From DASUFZ01 sp035541475 (GTDB taxonomy: Bacteria > Myxococcota_A > UBA9160 > SMWR01), in NCBI GenBank assembly GCA_035541475.1, contig DATKND010000116.1, positions 57,279 through 121,278 on the forward strand: a DNA stretch of 64,000 nt, written 5' to 3'. Within the stretch, counting starts at the first letter, position 1. The number at the start of each line of letters is the position of its first letter. The notes under the pieces are model-generated. The model ran no database searches. It had not been told where the DNA came from and saw nothing but the letters and a program-made list of their open reading frames with translations. The position numbers and the translations under genes are program-made. Shown here piece by piece: positions 26,426 through 35,593 of the stretch.

Positions 26426-27186
26426 GCCGCGGACGACTCGTGCGGGCGCGCCATCCACGCGATCCCGCGGCGCAGCAGCTCGTAGAAGACGGGCTCGTTC
26501 CAGGCGCAGCGCTCGACGCGCGGGTAGACGTCCACGAGCGGGCGCATGTCGTAGGGACCGCGGCAGTGGCCGAGCGTGTTGTAGACCACCTCGCCGCGGC
26601 CGACCCGACGCAGGTACATGACGAGGCGCGGCGCGTCGTCGAGCCAGCTCTTCTCGACGAAGCCCGCCACCTCGCCCGTGAAGCGCGCCTCGAGCAGCGC
26701 CTCGTTCCTGCCGTGGTACTCGCAGAGATAGAGCTCGTCCTCGACCTCGAAGTCCGCGATCCCGGCGACCAGCGGGTGCTCCGGCCGCGACACGCGCACG
26801 CGGAAGCGGCCGACCGGCGGATGCGCGACGAACTGGCTGCCGAGCGTCTCCATCAGCAGCGGGTGCGTGCGCGGCGAGGCGACGCCCTCGCGCGTCATCT
26901 CGAGCAGCGAGTTGGTGCCGTGCAGCGCGAGCCAGCGCCCGCCCGCGCCGACGAAGTCGGCGAGCGCCTGCTGCTCGGCAGCGCTGGGGCGCACGTCGCA
27001 GGTGTAGGTGACGAGGAAGTCGGCCTCGCGCAGCGCCGCGAGGTTCGAGTAGTCCTCGGCGACGCGGGTCCGCACCTCAGGGTTCTCGCCGAGGAGCTTC
27101 AGCAGCTCGACGCGCGCGAAGTCGAAGTCGTGGAACTTCCCGCCGCAGACGAGCAGCGCGTTCAGCGGTCGGCGCGGCTCGTTCAC
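26422..27186 (-). CDS. ThuA-like domain protein
   Basis: This 254-residue protein of the ThuA (trehalose-utilisation) superfamily has a class-I glutamine-amidotransferase-like fold: LNALLVCGGKFHDFDF at the start, ADFLVTYTC, the GRWLALHGTNSLLE nucleophile-elbow-like block and GEVVYNTLGHC late. The biochemical role of these proteins is largely unknown; sugar handling is suggested for some. GTG start overlaps the P450 stop (GTGA), so they are coupled. It converges on lysA with a four-base shared stop. Confidence 0.82.
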   Translation of the reverse strand: MNEPRRPLNALLVCGGKFHDFDFARVELLKLLGENPEVRTRVAEDYSNLAALREADFLVTYTCDVRPSAAEQQALADFVGAGGRWLALHGTNSLLEMTREGVASPRTHPLLMETLGSQFVAHPPVGRFRVRVSRPEHPLVAGIADFEVEDELYLCEYHGRNEALLEARFTGEVAGFVEKSWLDDAPRLVMYLRRVGRGEVVYNTLGHCRGPYDMRPLVDVYPRVERCAWNEPVFYELLRRGIAWMARPHESSAA

Positions 27187-28430
27187 GACGGCCGCCGCGT
27201 GAAGTCGAGGTGGAGCTCGGCCAGGCCGCGCAGCAGCACGCTCGGCTTGTGGCGCGGCGGCGGCGAGCCCGGCGACAAGCGGAGCCCGTCGAGGCGCCCG
27301 AGCAGCGCGCGGAACGCGACCTGCATCTCCTTGCGCGCGAGATTCGCGCCGATGCAGAAGTGGATGCCGTGGCCGAAGGCCAGGTGCTCGCTCGCGTTGG
27401 CGCGGCGCACGTCGAAGCGTTCGGGATCCGGGAAGCGCGACTCGTCGCGATTCGCCGACGCGAAGCGCAGCAGCAGCATCGAGCCCGCCGGGATCGCGAC
27501 ACCTCCGAGCACCGCGTCGCGCTTCGCTTTGCGCCACATGTTGGTCGTCGGCGTCGCGAGCCGCAGCACCTCCTCGACGAGCTGCGGCACGAGCGCGGGA
27601 TGGTCGCGCACGAGCGCGAGCTGATCGGGGTGCTCCACCAAAAGCAGCAGGCCCTCGGCGATCGCGGCGGCGGTCGTCTCGTTCCCGGCGACGAGGAGCT
27701 GCTGGAGGATGGAGAGCATCTCAGGCACGTCGAGCGGGCGCTCGCCCTCGAGGCGCGCGCGCACGAGATCCGAGAGGATGTCCTCGCGCGGTGTCTGCTT
27801 CGCCTCCTCGACGCGCGCCGCGAAGTAGCGCTGGAACTCGACGATGCGGCGCACGGCCTCGCGCGCGTCCTCGCCGGTCGCGAGGCCGGAGAGCTGCGCC
27901 GTGAAGCCGTCGGTCCAGCGCTTCAGCCTCGCGAGATCCGCGCGCGGCACGCCGAGCTGATCCGCGATCACGCTGAGCGGCAGCAGCACCGAGAACTGCG
28001 AGAGCACCTCGAAGCGGCCGTTCGAGGCGAAGGCGTCGATCAGCTCGTCCGCGAGCTTCGCGACGCCCGGCTCGAGCGCGTCGACACGCCGCGGCGTGAA
28101 GGCCTTGTTGACGAGTCCTCGGAAGCGGCGGTGCTCGGGCGGATCGGCCGTCAGCATGGTGTCGACGCCGGGCACCGCCTCGGCGCGCAGCCGGTCGAGC
28201 TCCGCGTCACCGGTCGGATGCGGGCCTCCGCCCATCGCCGGCGCGAAGCGGTTCGAGAAGGTCTCGAAGTCGCGGACCGCCGCGAGCACGTGCTCGTAGC
28301 TCGCGACGTGGAAGATGCCGGTGAAGGGATCGCGGAAGACCGGCGCTTCCGCGCGCAGCGCCCGGTAGTACTCCCACGGCGACTCGAGCACGGCCGGATC
28401 GAAGGGGTGCGTCTTCGCGAGGTCGATCAC
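27183..28430 (-). CDS. Cytochrome P450 monooxygenase
   Basis: 415 residues: I-helix AGNETTAAAI, EEVLRL (ExxR), and heme loop FGHGIHFCIGANLAR with Cys359. ADPPEHRRFRGLVNKAFTPRR matches the C-helix of the plus-strand P450 but the two are otherwise only moderately alike, so this is not a recent duplicate. The GTG start has TAGACT seven bases upstream and no ribosome site. Coupled to the ThuA-like gene downstream and divergent from the MaoC-like gene. Confidence 0.93.
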   Translation of the reverse strand: MIDLAKTHPFDPAVLESPWEYYRALRAEAPVFRDPFTGIFHVASYEHVLAAVRDFETFSNRFAPAMGGGPHPTGDAELDRLRAEAVPGVDTMLTADPPEHRRFRGLVNKAFTPRRVDALEPGVAKLADELIDAFASNGRFEVLSQFSVLLPLSVIADQLGVPRADLARLKRWTDGFTAQLSGLATGEDAREAVRRIVEFQRYFAARVEEAKQTPREDILSDLVRARLEGERPLDVPEMLSILQQLLVAGNETTAAAIAEGLLLLVEHPDQLALVRDHPALVPQLVEEVLRLATPTTNMWRKAKRDAVLGGVAIPAGSMLLLRFASANRDESRFPDPERFDVRRANASEHLAFGHGIHFCIGANLARKEMQVAFRALLGRLDGLRLSPGSPPPRHKPSVLLRGLAELHLDFTRRPS

Positions 28431-28437
28431 TCGTGCC

Positions 28438-28443
28438 AGTCTA
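28438..28443 (-). promoter_or_regulatory. -10-like box TAGACT of the minus-strand P450
   Basis: TAGACT on the minus strand ends seven bases before the GTG at 28430, identical in sequence and spacing to the lysA box. Confidence 0.45.
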
Positions 28444-28452
28444 GTTCGAGGA

Positions 28453-28492
28453 CTTCGCTCGGCTACGCCTCGCTGCGCGCCGTCGGCGCTTG
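28453..28492 (+). repeat. Dispersed GC-rich repeat, copy B
   Basis: CTTCGCTC then GGCTACGCCTCGCTGCGCGC (28461-28480), the reference copy. It sits between two divergent -10-like boxes, so it lies in the shared upstream region of the P450 and the MaoC-like gene. Confidence 0.6.
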
Positions 28493-28498
28493 CGGCGG

Positions 28499-28504
28499 TA
28501 ATGT
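28499..28504 (+). promoter_or_regulatory. -10-like box TAATGT of the MaoC-like gene
   Basis: TAATGT ends six bases before the GTG at 28511 across a C-run; no ribosome site is present. Confidence 0.4.
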
Positions 28505-28510
28505 CCCCCC

Positions 28511-29329
28511 GTGCCGGCTCCCGCGTCGTTCTCCGCCGAAGCGTTCAATCAGGTGCCCGAGTCGGAGAACCGGATCCACGGCGACGAGATCGCGCGCGCG
28601 TACGGATTCCGCGGCGGGCTCGTGCCCGGCGTGTCGGTGTCGGCGTGCCTGCTGCATCCCGCCGCGGTCGCGTGGGGCCGCGACTGGCTGGAGCGCGGGC
28701 ACGCGCACGTCGTCGTGCGCTCGCCGCTCTACGACGGCGAGCGCTTCCGCGTGGAGGTCGAGAGGGCAAGCGACGCGGAGTACGAGGCGCGTCTCGTCGT
28801 CGACGCGCGCGAGGCGCTCTGCGCGACGGCCGAGGTGTCGCTGCCCGTCGCGGCGCCCGCGCCGCCCGCGCGCCGCGGCGACCCGATGCTCGCGCGCGAC
28901 GCGGAGCGTCCGGTCGCGTCGCGCGATGGGATGGAGCGCCTGCGCGCGGCGGGCCTTCGCGCGCTGCGCGCGCGCTGGAGCGAGGCCGCCGAGATCACGC
29001 GCTACCTCCGCGACGCGAACGCGATGGCGCCGGTCTTCCGCGAGACGGGCCTCGCCAACCCGGCCTTCGTGCTAGGCCTGAGCAACTGGGTGCTCGGCCG
29101 CAACGTGCACATGCCGGCGTGGCTGCATCTCGAGACGACCTCGCAGCACTTCCACGCGATCCAGCCCGACACCGAGCTCGTGGTCGAGGCCGCGATCGCG
29201 GATCTCTTCGAGAAGAAGGGGCACGAGTTCGTCGACGTGGACGTCGCGATCTTCGGCGCGCAGGTCGACGCCGCTTACGCGAGCGTGCGCCTGCGCGCGA
29301 TCTACCGGCTGCGGGACACGAGGCGTTAG
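28511..29329 (+). CDS. MaoC/hotdog-like protein of unknown substrate
   Basis: A 272-residue protein whose first part reads NRIHGDEIARAYGFRGGLVPGVSVSACLLHP, then GRDWLERGHAHVVVRSPLYDGERF, the arrangement of MaoC-like double-hotdog hydratases/thioesterases. The second half (WVLGRNVHMPAWLHLETTSQHFHAI, then GHEFVDVDVAIFG) fits a second hotdog. I do not recognise a characterised member. It probably acts on an acyl-CoA or small acyl thioester. It diverges from the P450 and its stop overlaps the convergent membrane protein gene by four bases. Confidence 0.7.
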   Translation: MPAPASFSAEAFNQVPESENRIHGDEIARAYGFRGGLVPGVSVSACLLHPAAVAWGRDWLERGHAHVVVRSPLYDGERFRVEVERASDAEYEARLVVDAREALCATAEVSLPVAAPAPPARRGDPMLARDAERPVASRDGMERLRAAGLRALRARWSEAAEITRYLRDANAMAPVFRETGLANPAFVLGLSNWVLGRNVHMPAWLHLETTSQHFHAIQPDTELVVEAAIADLFEKKGHEFVDVDVAIFGAQVDAAYASVRLRAIYRLRDTRR

Positions 29330-29955
29330 TCGCCGAGCGGACACCACAGCGGCTCGAGACCCACCTCCTGCACGACCCACGCAGACGGTCGATCGCCGTA
29401 CGGCGGTGCAGAGACGTACGGCGGTGAAGAGAATCGGACACGATCGGGGGCCAGAACCTGAGTCCGGACTTCGTACGCCGGATAGGAGCCCCAGATGTTT
29501 CTGACCCGCATGAGCCCGGGAGCGAGGCGACATTCCTGGCGAACCGCGATGCCGAACGAAGTCGTCGCTCCGCCGTTCGTCCGGTAGATACCGAGGTGGC
29601 CGGCAGAGAGCGAAACGACCTCGCGCTGCTCAAACCCGGCGTCGAAGCCGTCTGCAACGATCCAAGCGCTCTCGAGTGCCGCACAAGATCCGAGCAGCGC
29701 TGCGAGCGCTGCGACAGGGAGGAGAACGACGCAGCACATCACTCGCGCCCACGATGGGCCGGTCACGAGCGCAATGGCCAGCAACGTGAACGGAATGAGC
29801 TGCAGCGCGGCGAACGTGAGCGTGTTGGCCAGCGGCGCGGTCCAGCGGACGGCAGGAAACCAGTAGTTCAGGATTCCGAGTGTGTAGATGGCGAGGAGAA
29901 CGAAGCCGATTCCAGCAAGGCGGTACGCGCGGGAGACCTTGGCGAGTTCGGTCAC
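29326..29955 (-). CDS. Hypothetical membrane protein
   Basis: About 209 residues from a GTG at 29955. Three hydrophobic helices fill the N-terminal half (GIGFVLLAIYTLGILNYWF, ANTLTFAALQLIPFTLLAIALV, VMCCVVLLPVAALAALLGSC); the remaining ~110 residues are soluble and end PLWCPLGD. No family recognised. The start is uncertain: an ATG at 30021 would overlap the frameshifted lipoprotein and add 22 residues of poor character, and another GTG overlaps that gene's stop. It probably shares an operon with the dehalogenase genes upstream. Base composition is lower in GC than the neighbours. Confidence 0.6.
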   Translation of the reverse strand: MTELAKVSRAYRLAGIGFVLLAIYTLGILNYWFPAVRWTAPLANTLTFAALQLIPFTLLAIALVTGPSWARVMCCVVLLPVAALAALLGSCAALESAWIVADGFDAGFEQREVVSLSAGHLGIYRTNGGATTSFGIAVRQECRLAPGLMRVRNIWGSYPAYEVRTQVLAPDRVRFSSPPYVSAPPYGDRPSAWVVQEVGLEPLWCPLGD

Positions 29956-29983
29956 GATGGTGCTCTCAGTTGACGGATTGCCG

Positions 29984-30354
29984 CTAGCGTTCACCGCTCT
30001 CGATGTAGGCGTCGACTGCAACCAGCTCCTGTTCTCGATCGAACGCGAGGAAGGCTCGAACGTCGGTCTGCACGAATGGTTGCCAGGGTTGAACGTCGGC
30101 CTCGAGTGTCGCCACGAGCGCCGAGCCTCCTTCGCAGCGGAACCTGGGCTCGAACACGAATCCGTTGCACTTCGACGCTGGGAACTCGCTCACGGAGGAA
30201 GCATGTGCTTCGAGGTATTGCTCGACTTCTCGAGCGGGGTGCCGAGCGGAAGCTCCACTAGCAGCGCTTCGCGCACCTTGTGGGCTCGCTCCGTTGGATC
30301 GGAGCAGCCGATGCCCAAGAAGAAGACTGCGAACCAGCACGATCGAGTTCGCAC
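29984..30354 (-). pseudogene. Small lipoprotein gene with a one-base frameshift
   Basis: Two minus-strand frames join into one sensible protein. Frame 1 from a GTG at 30354 gives a lipoprotein signal (CWFAVFFLGIGCSDPTERA, lipid Cys17) and ELPLGTPLEK. Frame 2 continues VEQYLEAHASSVSEFPASKC and ends AVDAYIESGER at 29984. Adding one G at about 30229-30234, inside the segment CTCGAGAAGTCGAG, would restore LGTPLEEVEQYLEAH, a natural join. The rebuilt product is about 123 residues. The GTG overlaps the dehalogenase stop (TAGTG). Either the gene is broken or the base was missed in sequencing. No function is recognised. Confidence 0.7.
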
Positions 30355-31280
30355 TACGCCTGTTTGTCCGACTCGCACCTCGCCATCCCCCACGCACTCA
30401 GCGCCGCGCGCGCGACGGTGTCACCCCACTCCTGCACGAAGTGACCGGCCTCGGGCAGCTCGAGCGGCGGCGGGCAGCCGCGAATCGTCGCGCGCAGCAC
30501 CTCCATCTGCGGCTTGCCGAGCACCGGATCGCGCAGCCCGATCGCCATGAAGCTCTCGCCGCGCCAGTCGTTCGCGAAGAACTTCCGCGCGCGCACGCCC
30601 TCCGCGACGCCTTCCATGCCGGGCTCGACCGGCACGAGCTGCGGGAAGCGGCGCACGCCGGCCTTGTAGCGCGCGTCCGGGAAGGGCGCGTCGTAGGCCG
30701 CGGCGTCGTAGGGGTTGAGCGCACCCGGCGACGAGAGCGCGATCAGCCCCGCGACCGGGACGTCGTGATAGGTCCCGGCGAACTGCTTCCACGCCGCGAA
30801 GCCCGCGCTGACCGGCTCGCCGATCGCGATGCCGGTGTTCATCACGAGCACGCGCGCGAAGCGCTCCGGCATGTCCATCGGCAACGTCAGGCCGAGCAGC
30901 CCGCCCCAGTCCTGGCAGACCAGGGTGATGTGATGCAAATCGAGCCGCTCGATCAGGCGGAGCGCCGTGTTGCGGTGGAACGAGAAGGTGTAGACGGCGT
31001 CCTCGGCGGGCTTGTCGGAGCGGCCGAAGCCGAACCAGTCGGGCGCGACGACGCGCGAGCCGGTCGAGAGGAAGACCGGAATCATCTTCCGGTAGAGATA
31101 CGACCAGCTCGGCTCGCCGTGCAGGCACAGAAAGACCTCGCGCGCGTCGCGCGGACCTTCGTCCACGTGATGCAGCCGTAGCCCCTCGTAGCCTTTCAGG
31201 TCGTCGAGGTAGCGCGGCGCGTACGGAAAGAAGGGCAGCGGCTGGAACCGCTCGTCGGGCGTGCGCAGGACCTGCATCAT
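30354..31280 (-). CDS. Haloalkane dehalogenase (DhlA/DhmA subfamily)
   Basis: An alpha/beta-hydrolase of 308 residues closely resembling Xanthobacter DhlA: HGEPSWSYLYRKMIPVF (oxyanion HGEP), nucleophile Asp124 in VCQDWGG with halide-binding Trp125, a second tryptophan in GFAAWKQFA matching DhlA Trp175, acid Asp in MAIGLRDPVLG and base His in EAGHFVQEWG. It would hydrolyse a carbon-halogen bond to alcohol plus halide. The ATG has a GAGGAGG site. It lies 20 bases after a secreted protein gene and overlaps the lipoprotein. Whether the natural substrate is halogenated is not known. Confidence 0.92.
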   Translation of the reverse strand: MMQVLRTPDERFQPLPFFPYAPRYLDDLKGYEGLRLHHVDEGPRDAREVFLCLHGEPSWSYLYRKMIPVFLSTGSRVVAPDWFGFGRSDKPAEDAVYTFSFHRNTALRLIERLDLHHITLVCQDWGGLLGLTLPMDMPERFARVLVMNTGIAIGEPVSAGFAAWKQFAGTYHDVPVAGLIALSSPGALNPYDAAAYDAPFPDARYKAGVRRFPQLVPVEPGMEGVAEGVRARKFFANDWRGESFMAIGLRDPVLGKPQMEVLRATIRGCPPPLELPEAGHFVQEWGDTVARAALSAWGMARCESDKQA

Positions 31281-31300
31281 GGAGACCTCCTCTTTCGCGC

Positions 31301-32008
31301 TCAGCGCACCCAGTCCTTGCCGGGCGGCGTGTCGCACGGACCTCCGATCCGCTCGAGTGTAACGATCATGTCGCCGAGGTCGGGTCGGTGCCAGACCATG
31401 TGGCCCTCCGCATCGAGCCTGCGAGTGATGCGAATCGGGATCCGAGGCGGCCGCAGCACGAACACGCCGTCCTCGTAGCTCGCGATCACGTCGATCTTCG
31501 TCTCGAAGTCGAACGCGGAGACGTCGTGCACGCCGCGCTCCAGAGTTCCGTCGGCGCGCGCGTCGGCGATGGTGCCGCCGCCCATGTCGACGATGCGATC
31601 GCCGCACTGCTCGATCCGCTCGACGTAGACGTAGATCGGATGGTCCGCCGGGACGGGATGGCGCTCCGCCTCGCTGCCGAGCGCCTGCCCGAAGAGGAAT
31701 CGCGCGACCGAGTAGACCCGCGACGACGTCTCGTACGAGGTCTCGTAAGCGCGTTCCGCGCGCAGCGTGCGCCACAGACCTCGCAGGTCCGGCGCCCCGG
31801 GCGCGAGCGGCTCGGTGCAGGTCGCGAGGATCGGAGCGGGGAAGTGGTCGCGATAGCCGCCCGGCGGCGTGTGGGCGATCGGGATCTCGCTCGCGGAGAC
31901 GGCACTCGCAGCGGTCGCGGCGACGCCCGCCGCGCACTGCGGCCGCGGGTCGGCGAGCGCGCCGAGCGACGCGACCGAGACGCACACGAGCAACGCGAAC
32001 TCGCGCAC
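31301..32008 (-). CDS. Hypothetical secreted protein
   Basis: A 235-residue protein with a short signal peptide (FALLVCVSVASLGALA) and then a mature part with four cysteines and beta-rich character (HPIYVYVERIEQCGDRIVDMGGG, ASYEDGVFVLRPPRIPIRI). No family recognised; a periplasmic lipocalin-like or small binding fold is possible. GTG start with a TACGAT box six bases upstream. First gene of a minus-strand unit that continues into the dehalogenase. Confidence 0.7.
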   Translation of the reverse strand: MREFALLVCVSVASLGALADPRPQCAAGVAATAASAVSASEIPIAHTPPGGYRDHFPAPILATCTEPLAPGAPDLRGLWRTLRAERAYETSYETSSRVYSVARFLFGQALGSEAERHPVPADHPIYVYVERIEQCGDRIVDMGGGTIADARADGTLERGVHDVSAFDFETKIDVIASYEDGVFVLRPPRIPIRITRRLDAEGHMVWHRPDLGDMIVTLERIGGPCDTPPGKDWVR

Positions 32009-32014
32009 GGCCTC

Positions 32015-32020
32015 ATCGTA
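32015..32020 (-). promoter_or_regulatory. -10-like box TACGAT of the secreted protein/dehalogenase unit
   Basis: Minus-strand TACGAT ends six bases before the GTG at 32008; no ribosome site. Confidence 0.45.
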
Positions 32021-32051
32021 TCAGCGGCTGTACGCGCCGAGTAACGCGAGG

Positions 32052-32057
32052 TAGGCT
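32052..32057 (+). promoter_or_regulatory. -10-like box TAGGCT of aidB
   Basis: TAGGCT ends seven bases before the GTG at 32065. Only 31 bases separate it from the opposing TACGAT box, so the two promoters share their upstream region. Confidence 0.45.
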
Positions 32058-32064
32058 CGCCCAC

Positions 32065-33714
32065 GTGCAGGCCGATCGCTTCCGCACGCACGAGGTCATG
32101 AACCAGACGCCTGCGTTCGCGGACGTCGACCTCTTCGGCTCCGACGTCGTGCTGCGCGAAGGACTCGAGCGCGAGGGCGGCGGCTGGGCCGCCGTGCGCG
32201 TCGCCGCCTTCGGCGCGCTCTGCGGCAGCGCGGAGGTGCTGGCCCTCGGCGCGCGCGCCAACCAGAAGACGCCCGAGCTGCGCACGCACGACCCCACCGG
32301 CGCGCGCATCGACGAGGTCGAGTTCGATCCGACCTGGCATCGCGTGATGGCCCTCGCGATGGAGCACGAGGTCCACAACCTGCCGTGGCGCGAGCCGCGC
32401 GGGGGCGCATACGTCGCGCGCGCGGCCCTCCACTCGCTGCTCTCGCAGGTCGAGACCGGCGCGTGCTGCCCGCTCACGATGACGTTTGCCTGTGTCCCGG
32501 CGCTGCGTCACCAGACCGACGTCGCATCCGAGTGGGAGCCGCGCGTGCGCGGCACGCGCTACGAGCCGCGCCTGCTGCCCGTCGCGCAGAAGCATGCCGT
32601 GCTCGTCGGCATGGCGATGACCGAGAAGCAGGGCGGCAGCGACGTCCGCAGCAACACCACGCAGGCGCACCCGGTCGGCGCGGAAGGGCCCGGGCAGGAG
32701 TACGAGCTCGTCGGGCACAAGTGGTTCTGCTCGGCGCCGATGTCCGACGCGTTCCTGACCCTCGCGCAGACGTCACGCGGGCTCTCGTGCTTCCTGCTGC
32801 CGCGCGTGCTGCCGGACGGAACGCGCAACGCCTTCCGCATCCAGCGCCTGAAGGACAAGCTCGGCAACCGCTCGAACGCGTCCTCCGAGATCGAGTTCGC
32901 GGGCAGTCGCGCGCGTCTCCTCGGCGAGGAAGGGCGCGGCGTCCGCGTCATCATCGACATGGTCCACCACACGCGTCTCGACTGCGTGTCGGGCAGCGCG
33001 GGACTGATGCGGCGCGCGCTCGCCGAGGCGATGCACCACGCGCGGCACCGCGTCGCCTTCGGCAAGCGCCTGTGGGAGCAGCCGCTGATGCGGAGCGTGC
33101 AGGCGGACCTCGCGCTCGAGAGCGAGGCGGCGACCGTGCTGATGCTGCGGCTCGCGCGCGCCTACGACGAAGCGCCACGCGACGAGGGCTCGCGCGCGTT
33201 CGCGCGCATCGCGACGGCGGTCGGCAAGTACTGGGTGTGCAAGCGCGCGCCCGCGATGATCGTCGAGGCGATGGAGTGCCTCGGCGGCAACGGCTACGTC
33301 GAGGAGTCGGCGCTGCCGCGCCTCTACCGCGAGGCGCCCGTCAACGCGATCTGGGAGGGTTCGGGCAACGTGATCTGCCTCGACGTGCTGCGCGCGATGG
33401 CGCGCGAGCCCGACTGCGTGCCCGCGCTGCTGGCCGAGCTGCGCGCGGCGCGCGGCGGCGACCGCCGGCTCGACGCCGCGACGGCGCGCCTCGAGGACTG
33501 GCTCGCGCGACCGGGCGATCTCGAGCCCGCCGCGCGGCGACTGGTCGAGCAGCTCGCGCTTGCGCTCCAGGCGTCACTGCTCGTGCGCGGCGCGCCCGCC
33601 GCGGTCGCGGACGCCTTCTGCGCGACGCGTCTCGGTGGCGACGGCGGCCTCGGCTTCGGCGCGCTCGCGCCGGGACTCGACCCGACGCCCATTCTCGAGC
33701 GCGCCGCGCCGTAG
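32065..33714 (+). CDS. aidB: AidB-family acyl-CoA dehydrogenase-like flavoprotein
   Basis: This 549-residue protein matches E. coli AidB along its length: THEVMNQTPAFADVDLF at the start, MTEKQGGSDVRSNTT, YELVGHKWFCSAP, RLKDKLGNRSNASSEIEF, AMECLGGNGYVEESALPRLYREAPVN and WEGSGNVICLDVLR. AidB is induced by alkylation stress, binds FAD and DNA, and has little dehydrogenase activity. The arginine-rich C-terminal domain is present. A stress-protective role is the best call. Followed after five bases by the isocitrate dehydrogenase gene. Confidence 0.93.
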   Translation: MQADRFRTHEVMNQTPAFADVDLFGSDVVLREGLEREGGGWAAVRVAAFGALCGSAEVLALGARANQKTPELRTHDPTGARIDEVEFDPTWHRVMALAMEHEVHNLPWREPRGGAYVARAALHSLLSQVETGACCPLTMTFACVPALRHQTDVASEWEPRVRGTRYEPRLLPVAQKHAVLVGMAMTEKQGGSDVRSNTTQAHPVGAEGPGQEYELVGHKWFCSAPMSDAFLTLAQTSRGLSCFLLPRVLPDGTRNAFRIQRLKDKLGNRSNASSEIEFAGSRARLLGEEGRGVRVIIDMVHHTRLDCVSGSAGLMRRALAEAMHHARHRVAFGKRLWEQPLMRSVQADLALESEAATVLMLRLARAYDEAPRDEGSRAFARIATAVGKYWVCKRAPAMIVEAMECLGGNGYVEESALPRLYREAPVNAIWEGSGNVICLDVLRAMAREPDCVPALLAELRAARGGDRRLDAATARLEDWLARPGDLEPAARRLVEQLALALQASLLVRGAPAAVADAFCATRLGGDGGLGFGALAPGLDPTPILERAAP

Positions 33715-33719
33715 GCGGA

Positions 33720-34729
<1,010 letters not shown>

Positions 34730-34733
<4 letters not shown>

Positions 34734-35593
34734 CCAGCGACGCCCACGTGGCGCAGCGCCGCCAGCGGCCCCGCGGCGCGCAGGCGCGCGAGCGCCTCGC
34801 GGTCGCGCACGAGCAGTGCGCCCGCGAAGCCGAGCGCGTTCACCGAGATCCCCTCGAAGCGCTCGCGCGCGCGCGGCACGAAGAGCATCCACTCGCGCGT
34901 CACCAACAGGTTGTACGGGCGGCCGGGGCGCTCGCAGCCGAAGGCGCGCGCCATCTCGCGGCAGAGCGAGGCGAGCGCGTGCGCCGCAGCTTCGCACGGA
35001 AGGCCCGCGAGGTCGCGCAGGCGCGCGAAGGCATGGAGGAAGGGAAGCCCGGGCGCGCTTCCGACCGGCCCGTCGAAGCGCGCTTCGTCGAGCGCCGCGT
35101 CGATCGGCACCGTCGCGGCGCCCGCGACGAGGGGCGGCACCAGCTGGAGATGGCGATGGCGCTCGCTGCCGCCGGCCTGCTCGGACGAGTTGTAGAAGCC
35201 GAGCGCGTCGCGCTCGGCCAGACACGCCCACAGCGCCTCGAAGTCGCGCGCGGCGAGCGGCGCGTCCTGCTCTTCGAACTCGCGCGTGACGAGCAGCGCG
35301 TGGTGGCGCAGCGCCGGGAACTTGTTCAGCACACATACGTACGCGTCGGTTGCGTCGGCCACGAAGAGCGCGGGGTCGACGGGCAGGAACGGATCGAAGT
35401 CCGGCGGACGTGTCGTCTGCGCCGCGCGCTTGCGCTCGAGTGTGGTCGCGAGCCGGATCTGGAAGCGGATGCCGCGCTCCTCGATCTCCTCGAGCTCGCC
35501 GACGATCGGAACGAGCGCGCCCGAGTCCAGCGCCGCGGTGGTGCGCGCGCGGACCGCCGGCCACAGGCTCCCGCGCCGGAGGGCGACGCTCAC
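34730..35593 (-). CDS. ATP adenylyltransferase / Ap4A phosphorylase-like HIT protein
   Basis: A 287-residue protein in the Apa1/Apa2 branch of the HIT superfamily. The catalytic triad-like H146-x-H148-x-Q150 lies in SERHRHLQLVP; FPALRHHALLVTREFEEQD and FYNSSEQAGGS before it are typical of the family, and RPYNLLVTREWMLFVPR after it. These enzymes split or form diadenosine tetraphosphate using phosphate or ADP. Start overlaps the transporter gene's stop by four bases. Converges on isocitrate dehydrogenase. Confidence 0.85.

Noticed and set aside
28501..29427. A 308-residue frame starting ATG at 28501 over the MaoC-like gene
   Set aside because: Arg-rich off-frame reading with no motif; the GTG frame at 28511 carries the hotdog sequence.
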